From the NCBI GenBank assembly GCA_045223915.1, contig JBGUZU010000022.1, forward strand, positions 1 through 55,515: DNA of 55,515 bases, read 5' to 3'. Below the pieces are notes generated by a model that was not told the DNA's origin, made no database searches, and worked only from the letters and a program-made list of their open reading frames with translations. Shown piece after piece: positions 46,723-55,429 of this stretch. The stretch's first letter is position 1; every line of letters starts with the position of its first letter. The translations under genes and the position numbers were made by a program. This DNA is from Ruminimicrobiellum sp045223915. GTDB taxonomy: Bacteria; Elusimicrobiota; Endomicrobiia; Endomicrobiales; Endomicrobiaceae.

Positions 46723-47742
46723 ATGAGCGAGTTTTTATTGGATTTTGAAAAACCTGTAGTTGAACTTGAAAAAAAGATTTTAAGTTTGAAAGTTTCGGCA
46801 GAACACAGCAAAATAGACTTTTCAAGTGAAATTGCAGAGCTTGAAGAAAAAAAAGAAAAACTAAAAAAAGAGATATACGGTTCACTTACATCTTGGCAAA
46901 AGGTTATGCTTGCAAGACATCCCAGCAGACCTTATACCCTTGATTATGTAAAAATTATATGTGAAAACTTTGTTGAGTTGCACGGAGACAGAGCATTCGG
47001 AGATGATCCTGCTCTTGTTTGCGGTCTTGCAACTATAGACAACAAACCTGTTGTTGTTATAGGTCATCAAAAAGGCAGAACAATTCAAGAAAATATAGAC
47101 AGAAATTTCGGTATGGCTCATCCCGAAGGTTACAGAAAGGCTTTAAGACTTATGAAAATGGCAGAAAAATTTAACAGGCCTATTATAACTTTTATAGATA
47201 CTGCCGGAGCATATCCGGGAATAGCCGCTGAAGAAAGAGGACAGGCCGAAGCCATAGCAAGAAATTTAAGAGAAATGTCTTATTTGGAAGTTCCTGTAGT
47301 AAGTATAGTTATCGGGGAAGGCGGTTCCGGTGGAGCAATAGGTATAGGTGTTGCAAACAAAATTGCAATGCTTGAAAATGCTTATTATTCCGTTATTTCT
47401 CCCGAAGGTTGTGCAGCAATACTTTTCAGAGATGCTTCAAAATCAAAAGAAGCAACGGAGGCTTTGAAAGTTACCGCAAAAGATCTTTTAAAAAACGGCG
47501 TTATAGATGAAATAATAAAAGAACCTGTCGGCGGTGCTCATATGGATGCTGTTGAAACCGCAATGAATATAAAAAGATTTATAAATAAATCGTTGGCAGC
47601 TTTATCAAAAATGTCAAAACAAGAATTAGCCGACGACAGATATGACAAGTTTAGAAAGATGGGCGTTTTTGAAGAAGAGTCTGTTAAAGCAAGTAAAAAA
47701 ACAAAAAGCAAAAAAACTAATACAAAATCGAGGAGGAAGTAA
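46723..47742 (+). CDS. accA: Acetyl-CoA carboxylase carboxyltransferase alpha subunit
   Basis: A 339-residue subunit that, with AccD, moves CO2 from biotin-BCCP to acetyl-CoA, the first committed step of fatty-acid synthesis. The start is the ATG at 46723 (MSEFLLDFEKP), with AAGAGG 7 nt upstream; the longer frame back into the OMP-like gene is not real. Conserved: HPSRPYTLDYV, HGDRAFGDDPA, GRTIQENIDRNFGMAHPEGYRKALR, FIDTAGAYPGIAAEERGQ and GEGGSGGAIGIG, with the glycine-rich oxyanion region. The tail is Lys-rich low-complexity sequence. accD is not in the window. Confidence 0.96.
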   Translation: MSEFLLDFEKPVVELEKKILSLKVSAEHSKIDFSSEIAELEEKKEKLKKEIYGSLTSWQKVMLARHPSRPYTLDYVKIICENFVELHGDRAFGDDPALVCGLATIDNKPVVVIGHQKGRTIQENIDRNFGMAHPEGYRKALRLMKMAEKFNRPIITFIDTAGAYPGIAAEERGQAEAIARNLREMSYLEVPVVSIVIGEGGSGGAIGIGVANKIAMLENAYYSVISPEGCAAILFRDASKSKEATEALKVTAKDLLKNGVIDEIIKEPVGGAHMDAVETAMNIKRFINKSLAALSKMSKQELADDRYDKFRKMGVFEEESVKASKKTKSKKTNTKSRRK

Positions 47743-47744
47743 AA

Positions 47745-48737
47745 ATGGCATTAGTACCAATGAAGCAAATTTTGGAAGAAGCAAAGAAAAAAGGTTACGG
47801 TGTTGGAGCTTACAACGTAAACAACATGGAACAAATTCAAGCTATTATGGCTGCAGCACAAGAAACACAATCTCCTGTAATTATTCAGGCAAGTAGAGGA
47901 GCATTAAAATATTCCAATTTCACATATTTAGGATATTTGATGAAAGCAGCAGTTATAGAAAATCCTACAATTCCTGTAGCAATGCATTTGGATCACGGAA
48001 ATTCTTTAGACAGTGCAAAGAAAGCTATTGATTTAGGTTTTTCTTCAGTTATGATCGACGGTTCATTAAAAGAAGACGGTAAAACACCTTCAGATTATGA
48101 ATATAATGTTAACGTAACAAGATCAGTTGTTGAATATGCACACAAATATGGTGTTACCGTAGAAGCTGAAATCGGAAGATTAGGCGGAATCGAAGACGGA
48201 GTAGGTTCAGGTTCTGCACACATTACAGATCCTCAAGAAGCATTACAATTTGTAAAAGATACCGGGGTTGATGCTTTGGCAATTGCTATCGGAACATCTC
48301 ACGGTGCATACAAATTTAAAGGTGCTAAAGTTTTAGCATTTGATGTTTTACAAGAAGTTAGAAAACTTATTGACATTCCTATAGTTCTTCACGGAGCATC
48401 ATCTGTTCCTAAAGAATTAATAGATGCAGTAAATAAATACGGCGGAAAAATGCCGGGTGCAGAAGGTGTACCAATGGAACACTTACAGAAAGCAATTAAA
48501 TTGGGTGTTCAAAAAATCAACGTTGATACCGATGGAAGACTTGCAATGACAGCAACAATAAGAAAAGTATTTACGGAATCTCCTGAAAAATTTGATCCGA
48601 GAGATTATTTAGGCCCTGCAAGAACAGCATTACAAGGTTTAATCGCAAGTAAAATGAAAGCTTTCGGTACAGCAGGACATGCAAGCGATTATGCTCCTTT
48701 AACATTGGAAGATATGAAAAAAGCTTATAACAAGTAA
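47745..48737 (+). CDS. fba: Class II fructose-1,6-bisphosphate aldolase
   Basis: A 330-residue zinc-dependent glycolytic/gluconeogenic aldolase. Visible: GVGAYNVNNMEQIQA, HLDHGNS with H81, D83 (general acid/base) and H84 (zinc), EAEIGRLGGIEDG, AIGTSHGAYKF (zinc His), VLHGASSV (zinc His) and KINVDTDGRLA. AGGAGGA box lies in the end of accA and the two genes are 2 nt apart, so they are coupled. Protein length and motifs fit the class IIB type of anaerobes. Confidence 0.96.
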   Translation: MALVPMKQILEEAKKKGYGVGAYNVNNMEQIQAIMAAAQETQSPVIIQASRGALKYSNFTYLGYLMKAAVIENPTIPVAMHLDHGNSLDSAKKAIDLGFSSVMIDGSLKEDGKTPSDYEYNVNVTRSVVEYAHKYGVTVEAEIGRLGGIEDGVGSGSAHITDPQEALQFVKDTGVDALAIAIGTSHGAYKFKGAKVLAFDVLQEVRKLIDIPIVLHGASSVPKELIDAVNKYGGKMPGAEGVPMEHLQKAIKLGVQKINVDTDGRLAMTATIRKVFTESPEKFDPRDYLGPARTALQGLIASKMKAFGTAGHASDYAPLTLEDMKKAYNK

Positions 48738-48746
48738 TAAAAATTA

Positions 48747-48775
48747 TTGACAATAAAAAAAATGTCTGTTATAAT
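48747..48775 (+). promoter_or_regulatory. Promoter of the small membrane gene at 48831
   Basis: TTGACA at 48747-48752, 17-nt spacer, TATAAT at 48770-48775: perfect consensus, ~48 nt before the ribosome-binding site. Confidence 0.92.
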
Positions 48776-48830
48776 TATTTCATAAATGAATGAATTTTTG
48801 ATGTAAAAAAAATAAGGGGGAATTTCAGTT

Positions 48831-49121
48831 ATGGCAAATTATGAAGTTAAAAGTGTTGGTGTTGTGTCTTTAATTAAAAATTTTCCGATAGTTTTTGCAT
48901 TACTCGGAGCATTGATCGGAATATTTACATTCTTTGTTTTCCCAACAGATTTAGCAGCAAATTTAGGTTTTGGTGCAAGACTTCTTTCATGGTGTATATT
49001 TATAGTTCTTTACACAGCTATAATGTCAGTTGGTGTAGTAGTTATTGCATTCATCTATAATTTTGTTGTTGGAAAAGTTGGAAAAGGTGCTGTAATCAGT
49101 TTAGAACAAACAGAAGACTAA
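48831..49121 (+). CDS. Small membrane protein, two to three helices
   Basis: A 96-residue protein with hydrophobic segments at ~16-42 and ~50-78 (PIVFALLGALIGIFTFFVF; LLSWCIFIVLYTAIMSVGVVVIAF) and a short acidic tail. AAGGGGG box upstream. The layout (N-terminal short strand, two helices, C-terminal polar end) recalls DUF3566-type proteins, but I cannot confirm this. A consensus promoter and its own hairpin terminator make it a separate, probably highly expressed unit. Confidence 0.8.
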   Translation: MANYEVKSVGVVSLIKNFPIVFALLGALIGIFTFFVFPTDLAANLGFGARLLSWCIFIVLYTAIMSVGVVVIAFIYNFVVGKVGKGAVISLEQTED

Positions 49122-49133
49122 TTCCTTATAAAA

Positions 49134-49178
49134 GAAAGCTAGTTTATTGTAATTTTATGTTATGGTAAACTAGCTTTC
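49134..49178 (+). terminator. Hairpin downstream of the small membrane gene
   Basis: Perfect 13-bp stem GAAAGCTAGTTTA (49134-49146) with TAAACTAGCTTTC (49166-49178) around a 19-nt loop; the T-run after it is short (AATTTTAC), so termination may be partial. Confidence 0.7.
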
Positions 49179-49203
49179 AATTTTACTACAAGAAGGGTAT
49201 TTA

Positions 49204-50628
49204 ATGAAACTCAGAGCCAAGTTTACCCTATATGTATCATTTCTTTTATTAATAGTTATTGTTGCCGTATCATATAACATTTTTACTACACAAAAAAAAT
49301 TTTTAACACAACAGATTTCAGAAAACAGAACAAAAGCTTTTCAAAGTTTTGTTTCTATGTGCAATGAAGCAATAAAAGTAAAAGATGATAATCAAGTCGA
49401 TAACGCGGTTAAGTTGTTGGTATCGACATATAAACCTTCCGTAGTTTATGCAGGATACATAAATTCCGACAATCTCGTTATGTTTTCTTCAAGAGATGAA
49501 GACAGAAATATAGATTCCGTACTTAAAACAAGAATTAAAAAAGCAAATAAAGATTATATTGAAACATACTCGTCGTTAGCGGGCGAACAAATTTGCGAAT
49601 TTGCCACACCGTTTTTCTTTAACGGAGAAAATGTAGGAACTTTCGTCGTCGGTTTTTCTCAAGATATTATGAAAAAACAAATAGACGATGCAATTTCCAT
49701 GATGTTATCCAAAATAAAAACAATAGTTATAATAACTATTATTTTGGGTATTTTATTGTCTTATTTCCTTAGTTATACTTTTACCAAACCTATAAAAATG
49801 CTTACAAATGCCGCAGAACAAATAACCAAAGGAAATCTTGATGTGGAAATCAAAGTTAACAGAAAGGACGAAATAGGGAAACTTTCTGATACTTTTAATA
49901 ATATGGCCAAACAGATTAAGGAACTTGATTCAATGAAAGATAGTTTTGTTTCCAGCGTTTCTCATGAATTGAGATCTCCTCTTTCCGCAATAGACGGATA
50001 TTGTGATTTGTTAATAGATTGCGTAGATAAAAATTATTCTAAAGAACAAGAATTGAAAGGATTAAAAATAATAAAACAGGCAACGGTTCGATTAACTAAT
50101 TTTATAAACAATATTCTTGATTTGGCAAAAATGAAAGCAAATAAACTTGAAGTTAAAATGGTCAGTGCGGATGTAGGGCCTTTGATAGAAGAAATAGTTT
50201 CTTTGTATCAACCGTTGGCAACACAACAGAAAAAGAAAATTTATGCCGAAATAAACGGCACAATTCCTAAAGTAAATATTGATGTGGAAAAAATAAAACA
50301 AGTGATAACAAATCTTGTAAGTAATGCAATGAAATTTACAAAGGAAGACGGAAGTGTCGGAGTAAAAGCTTTTCCGAATTCCGGCGGTTACGGTAACGAT
50401 TTTATAGAAATTTGGGTTCAGGATGATGGTGTCGGTATTCCGAAACAGCAGGTAGATTTGGTTTTTCAAAAGTTTTATCAAGTTCAGTCGGGGGAATTTA
50501 AAAGACCTAAAGGAACAGGACTTGGTTTAACTATTGTTTTTGAAATGATAAAATTACATAAAGGTTATGTTTGGGCCGAAAGTGATTTGGGTAAAGGCAC
50601 AACATTTAAATTTGTTTTACCTAAATAA
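49204..50628 (+). CDS. Membrane sensor histidine kinase
   Basis: A 474-residue two-component kinase. TM1 at ~9-27, periplasmic sensor domain ~30-165, TM2 ~170-192, HAMP ~193-245, HisKA with phosphoacceptor H254 in SVSHELRSPL, HATPase_c with N box N374 (NLVSNAMKFT), G1 DDGVGIP and G2 GTGLGL. The gene is followed after 11 nt by a REC-GGDEF regulator and then an OmpR-type regulator, so all three probably form one pathway. The signal is unknown. Confidence 0.95.
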   Translation: MKLRAKFTLYVSFLLLIVIVAVSYNIFTTQKKFLTQQISENRTKAFQSFVSMCNEAIKVKDDNQVDNAVKLLVSTYKPSVVYAGYINSDNLVMFSSRDEDRNIDSVLKTRIKKANKDYIETYSSLAGEQICEFATPFFFNGENVGTFVVGFSQDIMKKQIDDAISMMLSKIKTIVIITIILGILLSYFLSYTFTKPIKMLTNAAEQITKGNLDVEIKVNRKDEIGKLSDTFNNMAKQIKELDSMKDSFVSSVSHELRSPLSAIDGYCDLLIDCVDKNYSKEQELKGLKIIKQATVRLTNFINNILDLAKMKANKLEVKMVSADVGPLIEEIVSLYQPLATQQKKKIYAEINGTIPKVNIDVEKIKQVITNLVSNAMKFTKEDGSVGVKAFPNSGGYGNDFIEIWVQDDGVGIPKQQVDLVFQKFYQVQSGEFKRPKGTGLGLTIVFEMIKLHKGYVWAESDLGKGTTFKFVLPK

Positions 50629-50639
50629 GGAATTTTAAA

Positions 50640-51575
50640 ATGGCATTTACAATTTTGGTCGTAGATGACGAGTTGCTATTGAGAGAAATGTTGAAAGACA
50701 TTTTTACTATAGCCGGATATAATGTTATAACTGCGGAAGACGGCAAAGAAGGTTTGGAAATGATAGAAAAGCATTTGCCGGACTTTGTTATTTTAGACGG
50801 TTCGATGCCGGTTATGGACGGGTTTGAAACTTTGGCACAAATAAGAAAAAATCCTAAATTTATAAATTTACCGGTTATGATGTTTACGGCATTATCCGGA
50901 GAATCCGAACAAATAAAAGGATTGAATTTAGGAGCCGATGATTATATAACAAAACCTTTTAAAACTCCTATACTTCTTACAAAAGTAAAGAATATTTTAG
51001 ACAGGAAAAAGAAAAGTATGGATGTAAATCCGTTAACTTCGTTGCCGGGTAATTTATCTATACAAGAAAACGTGGAAAAAAGAGTTGCCGCTAAAACACA
51101 TTTTTCTTTGTTGTATGTTGATTTGGATAATTTTAAAAGTTTTAACGATAAATACGGCTTTTATAACGGAGATGAGGTAATTAAATTTACTGCGGAATTG
51201 TTACAAAAAATCGTAAAAAAATATGGCGCGATATCCGATTTTATAGGTCATATCGGCGGGGATGATTTTGTTATTATTACGGAAAAAAATAATAGTATTA
51301 TTTTAGCGGAAAACATTATTAAAGATTTTGACGAAGGAATATTGAAGTTTTATAATGAAGAAGATTTAAAGAACGGATTTATAGTTTCAACCGACAGAAA
51401 CAACAATGTTCAGAAATTTCCCATAATGACTATTTCCATAGGAATAATAACGACGGATGTTGCTCATTTGGTACATTTTGCGGAAATTTCAAAGAGAGCT
51501 TCGGAATTAAAGAAAGTCGCTAAGAAAAATAATAAAAGTTCATATGTTTTTGAAAGAAGGAAGTATAGCAGATAA
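50640..51575 (+). CDS. REC-GGDEF response regulator (GGDDF active-site variant)
   Basis: A 311-residue protein. Receiver domain 1-118 with D9/D10, phosphoacceptor D53, T83 and K105; GGDEF domain ~125-300 with DLDNFKSFND at 161-170 and signature GGDDF at 206-210 in place of GGDEF. GGDEF domains make cyclic di-GMP; the E to D change at the fourth position weakens or alters this in some family members, so it may be a poor cyclase or a sensor. It lies directly after the histidine kinase and before a DNA-binding regulator. Confidence 0.9.
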   Translation: MAFTILVVDDELLLREMLKDIFTIAGYNVITAEDGKEGLEMIEKHLPDFVILDGSMPVMDGFETLAQIRKNPKFINLPVMMFTALSGESEQIKGLNLGADDYITKPFKTPILLTKVKNILDRKKKSMDVNPLTSLPGNLSIQENVEKRVAAKTHFSLLYVDLDNFKSFNDKYGFYNGDEVIKFTAELLQKIVKKYGAISDFIGHIGGDDFVIITEKNNSIILAENIIKDFDEGILKFYNEEDLKNGFIVSTDRNNNVQKFPIMTISIGIITTDVAHLVHFAEISKRASELKKVAKKNNKSSYVFERRKYSR

Positions 51576-51599
51576 AGTTTGCATCTTAAGAGGATTTTA

Positions 51600-52298
51600 A
51601 TGATAGAAAACAAAATTGTTATTGTTGATGATGAAGAAAATATCAGAGAGTTAGTCGGAGATTTGTTGGAATCCGAAAACTTTAAGGTGATAAAATGTGC
51701 CGATACCGATGAAGGGTATAAAAGGATTTTGAAATCCAAACCCGATTTGGTTATACTCGATGTTAAAATGCCGCAGATAGGCGGTATTGAATTGTGCAGG
51801 TTGTTAAGAGAAAACATAGAGACAAAAAATATTCCCGTAATTATGTTAACAGTTGAATCTACGGAAACGGATAAGGTTATAGGCTTTGGCGTCGGAGCCG
51901 ACGATTACATAACAAAACCTTTCAGTAACAGAGAACTTGTTGCAAGAATAAGAGCACTGTTGAGAAGAGCATCGAGAACAGACGATACGAGTGTTACCAT
52001 TGAAACTGATGATCTTGTTATGAATCTTGAGGCAAGAACAGTAACGATAAAAGGAAAAGAAATAAAATTAAGACCTAAAGAATTTGATTTATTACATATG
52101 TTTTTACTTAAACCGAATGTTGTTTTAACCAGGGACTATATCTTGGAAAATGTTTTTGACTACAATATAGGTGTTACAACAAGAACCATAGATACTCATA
52201 TCAAAAATCTAAGACAAGCTCTCGGAAGTTGGGGAGACAAAATCAATACCATCTTCGGAAGAGGCTTCAAGTTTGTTCCCAATGTAAAGAAAAAATAA
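51600..52298 (+). CDS. OmpR/PhoB-family response regulator
   Basis: A 232-residue regulator. Receiver domain ~4-120 with D10/D11, phosphoacceptor D54, conserved TVEST and YITKPFS; winged-helix DNA-binding domain ~135-230 with KEIKLRPKEFDLL and TRTIDTHIKNLRQAL. The ATG at 51600 with AAGAGG 6 nt upstream was chosen over a TTG at 51579. It should be the transcriptional output of the kinase at 49204. Confidence 0.94.
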   Translation: MIENKIVIVDDEENIRELVGDLLESENFKVIKCADTDEGYKRILKSKPDLVILDVKMPQIGGIELCRLLRENIETKNIPVIMLTVESTETDKVIGFGVGADDYITKPFSNRELVARIRALLRRASRTDDTSVTIETDDLVMNLEARTVTIKGKEIKLRPKEFDLLHMFLLKPNVVLTRDYILENVFDYNIGVTTRTIDTHIKNLRQALGSWGDKINTIFGRGFKFVPNVKKK

Positions 52299-52354
52299 AA
52301 TATTGTATAATATATAAGATATATTTAAAACGAATTTAAGGATAATTTAATAAG

Positions 52355-54496
52355 ATGTATATAAAAAAGTTAGCGGCTGTAATACTTGTTTTGAGTTTTA
52401 TTATTTTACCGTTCCAAAATGTTTTTGCCACCGGTAAAGTATTTTTATTGAATCCCGATCCTGTAACTTCGGGTATGGGAGATTCCGGTGTTGCGTTGAT
52501 GTCTTCATATGCAACAGGTGCAAACATAAACCCTGCTTCAACCATAGGAGTGTACAGGACGGTTGCAACACTTGCCGTATCAAATATTACGGGAAACATT
52601 CAATACGATTACGGAAGTATAGCTTTTTTAAGTTCTATAGGTGTGTTTAGCGCGGGAGTAATGTATGTTGATTATCAAACAGGTGACTATTTTGATAATT
52701 TGGGACACGAAATTAACGATTTAGGTCCTACTTACGATATATCAGCGGTATTAAATTATTCACTACCGTTTAAAAGATTTCTCCCCACTTTTATAGATTA
52801 TGGAGGTATAGGAGCGAATTTGAAGTTTATAAGGAGCTCTTTAGCCGATTATATTTCCGAAACTATTGCTTTTGATTTCGGTGGACTTTTTGCTGTTCCT
52901 ATGGTTAAAAATTTGAGTTTCGGTTTTGCTTTTAAAAATTTTGGAACAAACCAAAAATATGTTAAAGAAAATTTCAATTTACCTCAAATGTTTACATTAG
53001 GTTTAGGTTTTACATATGAAGACTTTTATAATGCAAAAATTGCTTTAGATTTTAACAATATGAAAGATTATGAAAATTTTACAAGTATCGGTTTTTCATT
53101 TAATCCGGTATATTTTTTAGCGTTTAGATTCGGTTTAAAATTAGGCGGAGATTCTATATTCAATAACACAAGGTTTGGTGTCGGTATACAGTTCAAAGGA
53201 GTAAATTTCGATTATGCTTTTATACCTACAACCGATTTAAATGCTACACATCAATTTAGTTTGAGTGCTGCATTCGGTAATTTTTCCGATCAGAAAAGAG
53301 CTTACGAATATTATTTGGATAGTCATTTCAGAGATGCGGAAGCAAGTTTTTATGATAAAGATTTTGTAAAAGCCAGAGAACAATTTGATGATATATTGGC
53401 TGTGTATCCCGATCATATTCCGTCGCAAGAATATTTAAGAAAAACGATAGATGAACTTGCAAAAATAGATGATTATAACTTGGATAAAGTTAGCAGATAT
53501 ATGAAAAAAGCCGATAGGGCTTTAAATAAAAACGATGTTGTTACAGCAGATAAGTACTACAGAAAAGCATTGGATCTTGATCCTACAAATAAATCTGCAA
53601 AGTACGGTATAGAAAAAGGTGAGGTTGCAACACACAATGTAAAAGTTGAACAGGAAAGAGCTGAAAACAGTGAGAGAATAGAATATTTGTGGTCAAGATA
53701 TGAAAAGTTTTATAAGAAAGGGGATTTGGTAAGAGCAAGAGACTCTTTAAAATATTTACTTGATATAGACTCGGAAAACGCTTTAGCCAATGAAAAGATA
53801 GTAAATATAGATAATCAGCTTGCAAAAGTTGCATCTGATAAAGCAGGTGAAATTTATAATCAGGGTATGAAATATTATAAAGATGGTGAATACGATGAAG
53901 CAATAAAATATTTTGAAGCCGTTATTGTTGCCGCTCCGCACAGACTTGATGTTCAAGAGTTAATCGAAAAGGCTCAAAAAAATATTCAGGAAATTGCAGA
54001 GGCCGAAAGACTTTCCGCATTGGAAGAAGAACAGAACAAAGTTAGAGAACAGTTATACGAAGCTTATAATGCAGGTTTAAAAAGTTATGAAAAAGGTAAA
54101 CTTGAACAAGCTGTTAAACATTTTGAAAAAGCTAAAGCAATTGCAGAAAAATACGAATTTGAAGAATATTATAAAAATGCCAGAAACTATATATCTAAAA
54201 TCAGCGCTAACCTATCGGAAAGATTTTATAAGCAAGGTTTTGCCGCATTTAGAAAGAACGATTTTGAAGGTGCCGCAAGTTTGTATAAGAAAGCGTTGGA
54301 ATATAATCCCGGAAACACTTCCGCTAAATTTGAGCTGAATAGAGTTGCCGATCAAGTTGCGCAAAGTTTCTATGAAAAAGGTATGACTGCATATAGTAAA
54401 AACGAAATGGAAAAAGCACGAGAATATTTCAGAAAAGCATTGTACTACAGACCAAATAAAATCGAGGCACAAAGAGCTTTGGATAGGGTAAGATAA
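52355..54496 (+). CDS. PorV/UPF0164-like outer-membrane protein fused to TPR repeats
   Basis: A 713-residue protein. Signal peptide to ~A26 (FQNVFATG), then a barrel of the PorV/PorQ/UPF0164 type (~27-310) with the family's N-terminal pattern VFLLNPDPVTSGMGDSGVA and NINPAS, and many Gly-aromatic strands. Residues ~325-713 form a long run of TPRs and coiled coil. A PorV-type barrel fused to periplasmic TPRs would place the TPRs as a scaffold under the barrel. The next gene, 1 nt downstream, carries a C-terminal-domain-like module. TPR repeats could be mistaken for repeats of another solenoid, but the A/L/Y/F pattern is clear. Confidence 0.85.
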   Translation: MYIKKLAAVILVLSFIILPFQNVFATGKVFLLNPDPVTSGMGDSGVALMSSYATGANINPASTIGVYRTVATLAVSNITGNIQYDYGSIAFLSSIGVFSAGVMYVDYQTGDYFDNLGHEINDLGPTYDISAVLNYSLPFKRFLPTFIDYGGIGANLKFIRSSLADYISETIAFDFGGLFAVPMVKNLSFGFAFKNFGTNQKYVKENFNLPQMFTLGLGFTYEDFYNAKIALDFNNMKDYENFTSIGFSFNPVYFLAFRFGLKLGGDSIFNNTRFGVGIQFKGVNFDYAFIPTTDLNATHQFSLSAAFGNFSDQKRAYEYYLDSHFRDAEASFYDKDFVKAREQFDDILAVYPDHIPSQEYLRKTIDELAKIDDYNLDKVSRYMKKADRALNKNDVVTADKYYRKALDLDPTNKSAKYGIEKGEVATHNVKVEQERAENSERIEYLWSRYEKFYKKGDLVRARDSLKYLLDIDSENALANEKIVNIDNQLAKVASDKAGEIYNQGMKYYKDGEYDEAIKYFEAVIVAAPHRLDVQELIEKAQKNIQEIAEAERLSALEEEQNKVREQLYEAYNAGLKSYEKGKLEQAVKHFEKAKAIAEKYEFEEYYKNARNYISKISANLSERFYKQGFAAFRKNDFEGAASLYKKALEYNPGNTSAKFELNRVADQVAQSFYEKGMTAYSKNEMEKAREYFRKALYYRPNKIEAQRALDRVR

Positions 54497-54497
54497 A

Positions 54498-55013
54498 ATG
54501 TTAAAAAAAACAATTTTATTTTTTGTTCTTGTTTTGTTTTGCGTTCCTTTATATGCAAGAGCTAAATTAAAAGTTTATCCTAACCCTTGGATACCTGAAT
54601 CGGGAAAATCTCTTGATACAAAGAAGGGTGATGAGATGAAACATGGTTCATATACTACAGACGGTTGGATAAAATTTGAAGGTGTTGCAGAAAGATTGGA
54701 AGGAGATCCTCCTCCCGAGTATGGAGGAACATTAAGAATTTATGATATTACCGGACATCTTGTAAAATTTAAAAAATGGACAATAAAAGAGGAAACCAGT
54801 ATTCCTTTGCCTCAAACAAGCAAGGAGAGATATCTCGAGTCGGTTTTGGATGATGAAGGAAATCCTAAAAATGAGTGGAAGAGAGTTACTAACATAGTCC
54901 ATTGGGATGGTAAAGATAATAATTACGAATATGTTGAGAGCGGTGTATATATTTGGATTATAACGGAAGATGACGGCAGTAAACATGATGGCAAAGTAGT
55001 TGTTATAAGATAG
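54498..55013 (+). CDS. Secreted protein with FlgD-Ig / T9SS-CTD-like beta-sandwich
   Basis: A 171-residue protein with a signal peptide (cleavage near YA-RA) and then one beta-sandwich: KVYPNPWIPESG, LRIYDITGHLVK, VHWDGKDNN and VESGVYIWIITEDDG...GKVVVIR. This order (YPNP, iyD..G, W.GkD, GvYi, gk..ii) is shared by FlgD Ig-like and type IX secretion C-terminal sorting domains. Here it is almost the entire protein, so it may be a stand-alone partner rather than a sorting tail. Start codon 1 nt after the PorV-like stop; both are cotranscribed. Confidence 0.75.
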   Translation: MLKKTILFFVLVLFCVPLYARAKLKVYPNPWIPESGKSLDTKKGDEMKHGSYTTDGWIKFEGVAERLEGDPPPEYGGTLRIYDITGHLVKFKKWTIKEETSIPLPQTSKERYLESVLDDEGNPKNEWKRVTNIVHWDGKDNNYEYVESGVYIWIITEDDGSKHDGKVVVIR

Positions 55014-55041
55014 TATAAAATATACAAAATAAAAAAGGTAG

Positions 55042-55070
55042 TTGACTTTTATTTAGTTTTTATATAAAAT
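55042..55070 (+). promoter_or_regulatory. Promoter of the tRNA-tuf operon
   Basis: TTGACT at 55042-55047, 17-nt spacer, TAAAAT at 55065-55070, followed at once by a hairpin with a T-run. Confidence 0.8.
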
Positions 55071-55076
55071 CTTATA

Positions 55077-55107
55077 AACTCTCTATTTTGAGAGTTGTTC
55101 TTTTTTT
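55077..55107 (+). terminator. Hairpin with T-run at the predicted start of the tRNA transcript
   Basis: AACTCTC (55077-55083) pairs with GAGAGTT (55090-55096), followed by GTTC and seven T to 55107. It may terminate the upstream operon or attenuate the tRNA-tuf transcript. Confidence 0.7.
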
Positions 55108-55124
55108 AATGTTTAAAAAGTTTT

Positions 55125-55208
55125 GGGGGTGTCGCATAGCGGTCTAGTGCAGCAGACTGTAAATCTGCCGGACTTTGTCCTTCGGTGGTTCAAATCCATC
55201 CGCCCCCA
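55125..55208 (+). tRNA. tRNA-Tyr (anticodon GTA)
   Basis: Acceptor GGGGGTG pairs with CGCCCCC; anticodon stem GCAGA/TCTGC with loop CTGTAAA gives GTA at 55159-55161; long class II variable arm CGGACTTTGTCC; T-loop TTCAAAT. CCA not encoded. Confidence 0.97.
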
Positions 55209-55216
55209 TTTACTGT

Positions 55217-55287
55217 GCGGGAGTAGCACAGTGGTAGTGCTCCAGCCTTCCAAGCTGGCCATGCGGGTTCGATTCCCGTCTCCCGCT
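55217..55287 (+). tRNA. tRNA-Gly (anticodon TCC)
   Basis: Acceptor GCGGGAG pairs with CTCCCGC (55280-55286); anticodon stem CCAGC/GCTGG closes loop CTTCCAA with TCC at 55249-55251; T-loop TTCGATT. CCA not encoded. Confidence 0.97.
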
Positions 55288-55309
55288 CTTTTTATTTCTA
55301 TCTGAGTTT

Positions 55310-55381
55310 GCCGAGGTGGCTCAGTGGTAGAGCACCTCCTTGGTAAGGAGGTGGTCGTGGGTTCAATTCCCATCCTCGGCT
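55310..55381 (+). tRNA. tRNA-Thr (anticodon GGT)
   Basis: Acceptor GCCGAGG pairs with CCTCGGC (55374-55380); anticodon stem CCTCC/GGAGG closes loop TTGGTAA with GGT at 55342-55344; T-loop TTCAATT. The order Tyr-Gly-Thr-tuf is conserved in many bacteria. Confidence 0.97.
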
Positions 55382-55429
55382 TATTTTTATATTAATATTA
55401 GTACCAATAAAATTGGGAGGAAGAATAAA

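Noticed and set aside
55113..55373. Minus-strand 86-residue ORF across the tRNA cluster
   Set aside because: It is the antisense of tRNA-Tyr, -Gly and -Thr; such translations (GIEPTTTSLPRR-type) are a well-known false protein.
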